From positions 124,001 through 188,000 of the forward strand of contig NZ_QUQO01000002.1 of the NCBI RefSeq assembly GCF_003399445.1: DNA of 64,000 nt, given 5' to 3'. The stretch is from Parvularcula marina. GTDB lineage: Bacteria > Pseudomonadota > Alphaproteobacteria > Caulobacterales > Parvularculaceae. Below, piece after piece: positions 58,025 to 64,000 of this stretch. Below the pieces are notes generated by a model. That model worked only from the letters and a program-made list of their open reading frames with translations, was not told the DNA's origin and searched no databases. Both the position numbers and the translations under genes were made by a program. Position 1 is the first letter of the stretch. The number at the start of each line of letters is the position of its first letter.

Positions 58025-59215
58025 ATGAAAATTCTTGTAGTTGGTGGCGACGGTTTCTGCGGTTGGCCGACAGCCCTTCACCTTTCCAATGCAGGCCACG
58101 ATGTCCTGATCGTTGACAATCTTTCACGCCGGAAGATTGATATCGAGCTTGAGGTTGCCTCGCTCACCCCGATCCGGCCGATTTCAGTGCGCCTTGACGC
58201 CTGGGAAGAAATTTCCGGCAAGCAGATCGGTTTTGAGAACATCGATGCCGCGCAGGACTATGACAAGCTTCTGACCCTGCTGCGCAATTTCGAGCCGGAC
58301 ACGATCGTCCATTTTGCCGAACAGCGTGCGGCGCCTTATTCGATGAAGTCGAGCTCTCACAAGCGCTATACCGTCGACAATAACCTCTCCGCGACGCACA
58401 ACATTCTTGCAGCCGTTGTCGAGGCTGGTCTTCAGTCCACGACGCATATCGTCCACCTCGGCACGATGGGCGTTTACGGTTACGGCACGGCGGGCATGCG
58501 GATTCCTGAGGGCTATCTGACGGTCCATCTGCGGACCGATAGCGGTGAGGAAGTCACCAAAGAAATCCTTTATCCTGCCAATCCCGGGTCGATCTATCAC
58601 ATGACCAAGACCCAGGATCAGCTGATGTTCGCCTATTATAACAAGAATGACGGGCTGAAGGTCACCGACCTGCACCAGGGTATTGTCTGGGGTACACAGA
58701 CCGAAGAAACTCGTCAGGACGAGCGCCTGATCAACCGTTTCGATTATGACGGCGATTACGGCACCGTTCTCAACCGCTTCCTTATGCAGGCCGCTGTCGG
58801 CTTCCCGCTGACGGTTCACGGAACAGGCGGTCAGACGCGCGCCTTCATCCATATTCAGGATACGGTCAAATGTATCCAGCTGGCGATTGAGAATCCGCCG
58901 CAATCGCGTGAGCGGGTGCGCATCCTCAACCAGATGACCGAGACACACCGCGTTCGCGATCTTGCGAAACTGATCGCTGAAGTGACCGGTGCCAAGATCG
59001 AGAATGTCGTCAATCCGCGTAATGAGGATGACGAGAACGAGCTGCATGTCGAGAACCGCCAGTTGCTCGGCCTCGGTCTTGATCCGATCACGCTTCAGAA
59101 CGGGCTTCTTGAGGAAGTCACGCAGATTGCGAAGAAATATGCTGACCGCTGCGATCTGTCGAAAATCCCGTGCATTTCCTACTGGAATGACGATCGCCGC
59201 CCGGTTTCAAGTTAA
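58025..59215 (+). CDS. sqdB: UDP-sulfoquinovose synthase SqdB
   Basis: 396 residues. It replaces the 6-OH of UDP-glucose by sulfonate (from sulfite) to make UDP-sulfoquinovose. Diagnostic sequence: MKILVVGGDGFCGWPTALHLS (NAD-binding), VHFAEQRAAPYSMKSS, LGTMGVYGYGTAGMRIPEGYL, YHMTKTQDQLMFAYY (the Tyr-x3-Lys pair), DLHQGIVWGTQTEETR and ETHRVRDLAKLI. This is an SDR sugar-nucleotide enzyme of normal length. There is no sqdX/sqdC/sqdD next to it; instead a GT2 follows 36 bp downstream. Either it serves membrane sulfolipid synthesis or it feeds sulfoquinovose into the glycan made here. Confidence 0.96.
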   Translation: MKILVVGGDGFCGWPTALHLSNAGHDVLIVDNLSRRKIDIELEVASLTPIRPISVRLDAWEEISGKQIGFENIDAAQDYDKLLTLLRNFEPDTIVHFAEQRAAPYSMKSSSHKRYTVDNNLSATHNILAAVVEAGLQSTTHIVHLGTMGVYGYGTAGMRIPEGYLTVHLRTDSGEEVTKEILYPANPGSIYHMTKTQDQLMFAYYNKNDGLKVTDLHQGIVWGTQTEETRQDERLINRFDYDGDYGTVLNRFLMQAAVGFPLTVHGTGGQTRAFIHIQDTVKCIQLAIENPPQSRERVRILNQMTETHRVRDLAKLIAEVTGAKIENVVNPRNEDDENELHVENRQLLGLGLDPITLQNGLLEEVTQIAKKYADRCDLSKIPCISYWNDDRRPVSS

Positions 59216-59251
59216 ACCGCCGGTTACGGCTTATCATTCAAGAGGACCGGC

Positions 59252-60064
59252 ATGACGATCACGATCTTCATGCCGGTCCTTAATGGCGCTTCGTTTATTG
59301 CAGAAGCCATAGCTTCGATTGAGGCGCAGACCTCGCCGGACTGGCGGCTCTGTGTTCTTGATGGGGGCAGTACAGACGGCACGCTCGATATCGCCTCCGC
59401 CCGATGTGAAGCGGATAGCCGGGTCACCGTTCAGAGCGCCCCAGATGACGGGCAATATCCCGCGCTGCTCAACGGGATCCTTTCAACAGATTGCGACCAT
59501 GTCGGCTGGCTGAATGCCGATGATTTGATGCCGCCCTGGGCTGTGGCTGAGGCTTCGCGTGCTTTTGCTGAAACGGGCGCTGACTGGATTTCCGGTCTGC
59601 CGTCCCTGTGGGACAGTGAGGGGCGGTTACGTGCCGTCTATCCGCTGGCGCGGCGCTCCCGGCGGCTGATCCGGGCGGGCTGGTATCATGACGGGCTTCT
59701 TGGTTGCCTACAGCAGGAAAGCATGTTCTTCCGTAAACGACTTATCGAGGGGATGAGCGCAGCTGAGCGGGATGAGGTGACGGGGCATCGTCTGGCCGGT
59801 GATTTTGCGCTGTGGCGTGCCTTTGCGCGGCAGGCGAGGCTGATGGCGGTGCCGGTCGTGCTTGGCGGTTTCCGGCGGCATGGCCAGAACAGGTCGTTGC
59901 TCGATGGGCAGTCTTATGCGGAAGAAGTCAGTGAGATGGGCGGGAAAGACTTTCCCGGATTTGTCGCGCGAAAAATCAGATCCGTGCACGATTATTTAGC
60001 AGCCATCGGATCACTGAAGGCGGCCCGAAAATCTGCTGAAATGCTGGCGCGTGAAGGCGAATAG
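59252..60064 (+). CDS. GT2 family glycosyltransferase
   Basis: 270 residues with the GT-A core: TITIFMPVLNGASFIAEAIASIEAQTSPDWRLCVLDGGSTDGTLDIA, the LNADD metal motif, and GLLGCLQQESMFFRKRLIEGM plus HRLAGDFALWRAFARQA as acceptor-side elements. It resembles the WcaA-type GT2 of exopolysaccharide clusters. Donor and acceptor unknown; position directly after sqdB makes UDP-sulfoquinovose a candidate donor by inference only. Convergent with the next gene. Confidence 0.85.
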   Translation: MTITIFMPVLNGASFIAEAIASIEAQTSPDWRLCVLDGGSTDGTLDIASARCEADSRVTVQSAPDDGQYPALLNGILSTDCDHVGWLNADDLMPPWAVAEASRAFAETGADWISGLPSLWDSEGRLRAVYPLARRSRRLIRAGWYHDGLLGCLQQESMFFRKRLIEGMSAAERDEVTGHRLAGDFALWRAFARQARLMAVPVVLGGFRRHGQNRSLLDGQSYAEEVSEMGGKDFPGFVARKIRSVHDYLAAIGSLKAARKSAEMLAREGE

Positions 60065-60076
60065 CGGGCGCTATCC

Positions 60077-61945
60077 TCAGAAATGATCCCAGATCTCGTC
60101 CGGCGTGATCATGTTAAAGGGCGGGGCCCGGAAGACTGGATTGGCGCCGAAATGGGTCGAGCTGTGACCCATGCCGAAATTATAGATTAGGCGCTCCCGG
60201 CTCGGACGATGGGACATGCCGCGCATGGCCGTCAGCAGGGCGACTGTTTCATCCCAGGCAAAGAAATTAGTGATCGTGTTGAGGGGGTCACGTCCCGGCG
60301 TTGCCCGCAATCTCGCCTCGACATCCGGCGTGAGGGCGCGGTTGACGAAGTCGAGATAGTCATCCTCGCTCATCATGTAGCAATCGCGCAGGTCCGGCCA
60401 GATCGACATCATCTTGTCGCGGGTCGTTGCCCATCCCCACCCCTGAAAACGCGGGAAGCTCTCCTCATTCTGCTCAAGGCCGAAATGGTGACCGTAGACG
60501 GAGAAAATGCCGTCATCCTTCTCAATCGCGGATAGCTCGCAAGAAAATCCCTTCGCGGCATGGCGGGTCGGAAAGCAGTCATCTTCAAGAAAGAGCGCAT
60601 GCTCATACATCTCGAACATGCGCTTGATGCTGAGGATCATCATCTTGCGGAAACCGAAATTTCCGCGCTGGCGGTGAATGCCGGCGATATCGTATGATCG
60701 AGCAATCTCTTCGGTGCGGTCGATAATCTGTCGTTTCGCAGGCCGCCCCTGATCGCCATCAATGAAGACATGTACCGTAGAAAGCGCATCCTGCAATTTC
60801 AGGCTTTCGAGGACAGCCTCGAGATTTTGTGCGCGGTCATAGGCGAAAACGGCGATACCGAGCGGCTTTTCCTGTGTCCATCCTGCATAAAAGGACGCTG
60901 ACTGACCAGTTTTCCTTTGAATATTGTCAGGTGCCGCAGGGAGTTTCGTAGTCTCATCGGTGGCATGCTGTGAATCATGATCCTGATGACCAGCTTCGAC
61001 GGGGATACCATGTTCATCAAATTTGAGGTGGCCGGATTTGACGAGGCCCCGCATGCGCATCACGAAACGCAATGGCTTTAGACTGAATATATTCTTCCAC
61101 CGAGGCGCCAGCACATTGTGTAGCTGTCCAAGCCGACGATGGGCGCGGTCGAGTTCCGATTTCAGGCTCTCAAGCTCGGCGGCGAGTTCTGCTCCTGACA
61201 TCCGGGCGCGGGCAGCCTCAGCCTCAGCCCGTTTCATCCGGGCGAGCATGTCAGTGGATGTCAGATCTGCCTTTGTGGTCTCGCTAGGGAGGGCGCGTTC
61301 CATATGGGCAATCTTCAGGCGGATTGAGAGCTCCTGCATGACTGGGATGAGGTTGCTGCGCTTGTGCGCCGTTCTGGGCAGATAGCCGAATTTTGCCATC
61401 TGCTCAGCATTCAGTACTTCAATCAGTGTAATGATTTCAGGTGTCAGATAGGCATGCGAGGAAAGCTCGGCGCCGAGTTCTTCGAGGGTGGTCTGGTCCA
61501 CACTTTTTGCAGGCTTAGACTCCCGACCAAGAAAGCCCGCCAGTTTCTCGATTGCCGCGGGTAGGTCTTCCAGCAATTCTTCACAGGTCAAGAAGAGGGT
61601 GTTGGCTCGGTAGGTTGGGGACCAGCTTTTTACATGATCAGCCCACGATCCGAATGGTGAATTGCCCAGAATGACGTCACGATAATCGATCGCGCCTGTA
61701 TCCTGTGTATCTGTGTCTCGCCGTGCCGATGCAATGACGTCTCGGGGATCCCGGATGAGATAGATGGCTTTTGCCTTGTCCTGAGGTTCATCATGCGTTT
61801 CGACGACATGAAGGTCTTTGGACTGAGTGATCTCTGAATAGGTGATCTCGCTTGCCGAACTGACGGGCAGGTCAAAGCCTTGCTGCAGCAGGGTGCGCAG
61901 AAATCGACTTCCCGAATGGGGATAGGAGGCGAGCCAGACAATCAT
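60077..61945 (-). CDS. Sulfotransferase-coiled coil-GNT-I-like glycosyltransferase fusion
   Basis: 622 residues. Residues 1-170 are a small sulfotransferase: MIVWLASYPHSGSRFLRTLL (phosphosulfate loop) and AIYLIRDPRDVIASARRDTD (residues 60-79, 3'-phosphate site). Residues about 225-275 are a coiled coil (RMKRAEAEAARARM, LAAELESLKSELDRAHRR). Residues 350-622 form a GNT-I/GT13-like GT-A domain: LGIAVFAYDRAQNLEAVLESL, HVFIDGDQGRP, GNFGFRKMMILSIKRMFE, LFLEDDCFPTRHAAKGF with the EDD metal motif near residue 452, and QGWGWATTRDKM. It is the third protein in the locus that joins sulfation with sugar transfer. Confidence 0.85.
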   Translation of the reverse strand: MIVWLASYPHSGSRFLRTLLQQGFDLPVSSASEITYSEITQSKDLHVVETHDEPQDKAKAIYLIRDPRDVIASARRDTDTQDTGAIDYRDVILGNSPFGSWADHVKSWSPTYRANTLFLTCEELLEDLPAAIEKLAGFLGRESKPAKSVDQTTLEELGAELSSHAYLTPEIITLIEVLNAEQMAKFGYLPRTAHKRSNLIPVMQELSIRLKIAHMERALPSETTKADLTSTDMLARMKRAEAEAARARMSGAELAAELESLKSELDRAHRRLGQLHNVLAPRWKNIFSLKPLRFVMRMRGLVKSGHLKFDEHGIPVEAGHQDHDSQHATDETTKLPAAPDNIQRKTGQSASFYAGWTQEKPLGIAVFAYDRAQNLEAVLESLKLQDALSTVHVFIDGDQGRPAKRQIIDRTEEIARSYDIAGIHRQRGNFGFRKMMILSIKRMFEMYEHALFLEDDCFPTRHAAKGFSCELSAIEKDDGIFSVYGHHFGLEQNEESFPRFQGWGWATTRDKMMSIWPDLRDCYMMSEDDYLDFVNRALTPDVEARLRATPGRDPLNTITNFFAWDETVALLTAMRGMSHRPSRERLIYNFGMGHSSTHFGANPVFRAPPFNMITPDEIWDHF

Positions 61946-62002
61946 GCAAGGAGGCGTTATCAGGCTCCGGGTCCGCGGGGAAAGGCTTTTGGCAACAAGC
62001 GC

Positions 62003-62746
62003 CTAGCCTTTTCCGTGAAGACCACATTCGGACTTGTCGAGACCGCGCCAGCGGCCCGCACGGGCGTCTTCTCCGGCTTTCACCTTGGAGGTGCAGGGAT
62101 AGCAGCCAATGGAGCCATAGCCCTTGGAGAGAAGCGGATGGACAGGGAGTTCGTGTTCGATCTGATAGGCGCGGATCGTGCCGGCGTCCCAATTGGCGAG
62201 CGGATTGATTTTGAGCCGGCCATCGTCTCGCTCAACGATCGACATCACGGAGCGGATGTCAGACTGATAACGCTTACGGCCATTAAACCAACTGTCGAAC
62301 GGCGACAGGGCGCGTTTGAGGACGTCCGTCTTGCGAATGCGGCAGCATTGGTCGGGGTTCGTTGCACTGAGGGTGCCCAGCGGGTCGAACTCTGCGAGAT
62401 CGGATTTGCGCGGGTAGCTCGAGCGAATGTCCTCGAGACCTAGAACATGCTGGAGCTGATTGCGGTATTGCAGCGTTTCCCCGAACAGCTTGCCGGTATC
62501 GAGCATAACGATGGGCAGTGCAGGCTCGACCTGCGCGATCATGTGCAGAAGAACGGCTGACTCAGCGCCAAAGGAAGAAACGGCAGCACAATGGCCAAAC
62601 AGGGCCTGACGGCGCGCCAGCGCATCCTCGATGATCTCCTGCGGCGTCAGGGTCTCGTAAAGGTCATTGAGGTCGGAAATCTCGCGCAAAAGGGCGCGTT
62701 CAGAGGCGCCGGGGAGAATGCTGTCTCGATTGCGGAGATCTACCAT
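62003..62746 (-). CDS. cysH: Iron-sulfur adenylyl-/phosphoadenylyl-sulfate reductase CysH
   Basis: 247 residues. SSFGAESAVLLHMIAQV is the PP-loop for the adenylyl moiety; Cys134-Cys135 and Cys215-x-x-Cys218 form the CC...CxxC set that binds [4Fe-4S], a mark of the APS-reducing class; ECGLH (240-244) carries the catalytic Cys. It makes sulfite from APS or PAPS. Sulfite is also the sulfur source for SqdB, so the enzyme fits the sulfoquinovose branch encoded 3 kb away, besides cysteine synthesis. It stands between a sulfotransferase fusion and the exporter genes, all on the minus strand. Confidence 0.93.
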   Translation of the reverse strand: MVDLRNRDSILPGASERALLREISDLNDLYETLTPQEIIEDALARRQALFGHCAAVSSFGAESAVLLHMIAQVEPALPIVMLDTGKLFGETLQYRNQLQHVLGLEDIRSSYPRKSDLAEFDPLGTLSATNPDQCCRIRKTDVLKRALSPFDSWFNGRKRYQSDIRSVMSIVERDDGRLKINPLANWDAGTIRAYQIEHELPVHPLLSKGYGSIGCYPCTSKVKAGEDARAGRWRGLDKSECGLHGKG

Positions 62747-62817
62747 AGTCTTTGCGTAAGTCGCCGTCGGGCGTTGGTCAATAATGTTGCCATATGTGGC
62801 AGATGCTCATGGCGAAA

Positions 62818-63588
62818 TCAGGGCGCAGCGGCGGCTGCCGCCTTGTCAGCCACCAGCTTGTCCTGAAACTCAAAGGCTTCTTCCAGTTCTCCACAAAAAA
62901 GGATCTGGCCTTTGTCCATGACCGCGCCCTTGTTCGACATCCGCCTATGCAGGTCTCGCGAGTGGGTCGCGAAGACGAAAATCCGGGAATCCTGAATGAT
63001 CTGGCGCAGGCGGCGGGCAGCCTTGTCGCGGAACTCTAGATCGCCTGTGCCAAGCCATTCATCGAGCAGGATGACTTCGGGCTGGAAGGCTGTTGAGACG
63101 GCGAAGCTGAGCCGCATGCGCATACCGCTGGAATAGGTCTTGATCGGCAGGTCGAGATAGTCGCCGAGTTCTGTGAATTCGGCGACGTCAGGCGTGATCT
63201 CGTTGATCGCGTCATCGCGGAAGCCCATCAGCCGCCCCCGGATCCGGATATTCTCCATGCCGGTCGCTTCATTATCGAGGCCAAGCTGGATCGAGGTGAG
63301 AGGAGAGATGCGCCCTTCAACGGTCACACTACCGGCATTGGGCGGCAGGATGCCTGCCATCGTCTTGAGAAGCGTCGTTTTGCCCGCCCCATTATGGCCG
63401 AGCAGGCCCAGACGGTCGCCGTCTTTGAGCTCTAGCGAGATGTGGCGAAGCGCCTGAATGGTGACTTCTTTTTCCGCTGAAATCAGCCCGCCGAGCAGGG
63501 TCGACTTGGTCGTCGCCATCAACCCTTTGCGGTGGAAATGCGGGACCGGATAGCCGACCGAGACATTCTTGAGAGAAACGCGCGCCAT
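62818..63588 (-). CDS. Polysaccharide ABC exporter ATPase (Wzt/KpsT-like)
   Basis: 256 residues. Walker A GLLGHNGAGKTTLLKTMAG, Q-loop region, signature TYSSGMRMRLSFAVSTAF, Walker B PEVILLDEWLGTGD, and switch ATHSRDLHRRM. The ISPLTSIQLGLDNEATGMENI segment is typical of O-antigen/teichoic/capsule exporters. There is no C-terminal carbohydrate-binding module as in Wzt of the O9a type, so end-group recognition is not encoded here. Its GTG/ATG follows the permease stop by 3 nt. Confidence 0.93.
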   Translation of the reverse strand: MARVSLKNVSVGYPVPHFHRKGLMATTKSTLLGGLISAEKEVTIQALRHISLELKDGDRLGLLGHNGAGKTTLLKTMAGILPPNAGSVTVEGRISPLTSIQLGLDNEATGMENIRIRGRLMGFRDDAINEITPDVAEFTELGDYLDLPIKTYSSGMRMRLSFAVSTAFQPEVILLDEWLGTGDLEFRDKAARRLRQIIQDSRIFVFATHSRDLHRRMSNKGAVMDKGQILFCGELEEAFEFQDKLVADKAAAAAAP

Positions 63589-63591
63589 TCG

Positions 63592-64000
63592 TCAGCACCA
63601 ATAGGGAAGGCGGTGGGAAAACCGGCCGTAAACGAGCAGTCCAGCGACCATCGACAGAATGGCAATCGCGCCGGTGACGATAAAATGCAGGGCGATATCA
63701 TCGCCGCCTAATAGCGGTCCACGGACAGTCTGGATCATGTGATAGAGCGGATTGAAATCAACGACCCAGCTGTATGGCCCCAGCCGGTCAGCCGTCCAGA
63801 AAATGGGGGTGACGAAGAAGGCAAAGCCGAACATCGCGCCGACCATCTGACCAAAATCACGGAACCGCGCATTGATAACCCCAAGCGCGAGGCTGGACCA
63901 AAAGCCGATCCACGTCAGAAGTGCAAAGCCGATGATCGCCAGGGCCGATAAAGGTGTGAACGGGACGCCAAAGATCATCATTACACCGAAGAGCACAATG
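63592..64000 (-). CDS. Polysaccharide ABC exporter permease (Wzm/KpsM-like), 5' truncated by the window
   Basis: The frame is open to the window edge and ends at a TAG near 63592-63594, giving about 136 C-terminal residues. Helical segments LSALAIIGFALLTWIGFWSSLALGVINARFRDFGQ (in parts), MVGAMFGFAFFVTPIFWTADRLG, FNPLYHMIQTVRGPLLGG and IVTGAIAILSMVAGLLVYGRFSHRLPYWC show the ABC-2 membrane domain with the conserved NPL/ARFRDF motifs. It forms the channel for the ATPase encoded next to it. Confidence 0.9.
   Translation of the reverse strand, partial: IVLFGVMMIFGVPFTPLSALAIIGFALLTWIGFWSSLALGVINARFRDFGQMVGAMFGFAFFVTPIFWTADRLGPYSWVVDFNPLYHMIQTVRGPLLGGDDIALHFIVTGAIAILSMVAGLLVYGRFSHRLPYWC

Noticed and set aside
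1-64000. CRISPR array, rRNA operon or plasmid origin
   Set aside because: No regularly spaced direct repeats, no rRNA-like conserved sequence and no iteron/rep gene were seen.

Overview
The window reads as chromosomal DNA of a high-GC alphaproteobacterium, probably free-living and marine-like. The lineage call rests on gene content: an ATP12-type F1-ATPase chaperone, a three-gene cytochrome bc1 operon (Rieske, b, c1), the aroK-aroB-CNNM/CBS order, crcB next to an RluA-type synthase and ATP12, a J-domain protein beside bolA, and dnaB just upstream of alr. A closer taxonomic placement cannot be supported from the sequence alone.

Positions 1-19.8 kb are housekeeping: the end of an alcohol dehydrogenase, trmL, the bc1 operon with mtnP, a very acidic membrane-anchored small protein, tRNA-Val, an SDR/DUF2256 pair, feoAB behind a Fur-box-like palindrome, an M23-like lipoprotein, J-protein/bolA, the aroK-aroB-corC-like-MFS operon, the crcB-rluA-ATP12 operon and dnaB-2OG oxygenase-alr. 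Between 19.8 and 21.0 kb lies a small AT-richer island with a JAMM-like protein and an exported protein. Positions 21-42.7 kb are ordinary metabolism and envelope genes: alkB, an aldehyde dehydrogenase with a TPP enzyme, an inositol-phosphatase family gene, a PepSY membrane protein with two Fur-box-like palindromes, an acyl-CoA ligase, murJ, a LytTR membrane regulator, an O-antigen ligase family protein, the divergent ahpC-ahpD/oxyR peroxide module, an AI-2E family protein and a serine hydrolase.

A tRNA-Leu at 42.8 kb starts an accessory region. A tyrosine-integrase N-terminal stub lies just behind it. Next come an ECF sigma factor and a transmembrane Ser/Thr kinase with a non-canonical catalytic loop, two small secreted low-complexity proteins, and a decayed stretch with an apparent IS3-type transposase remnant.

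From 48.4 kb to the end is a surface-glycan locus. It encodes a methyltransferase-GT4 fusion, a 1323-residue KpsC-like/GT2/sulfotransferase protein, a sulfotransferase-GT2 fusion, a GT4-like enzyme, UDP-sulfoquinovose synthase (SqdB), a free GT2, a sulfotransferase/coiled-coil/GNT-I-like fusion, an iron-sulfur APS/PAPS reductase (CysH) and a Wzm/Wzt-type ABC exporter cut by the window edge. Three separate polypeptides join sulfotransferase and glycosyltransferase domains, in different domain orders. My inference is a sulfated and possibly sulfoquinovose-containing exported polysaccharide in which chain building and sulfation are physically coupled. This is the most interesting system in the window.
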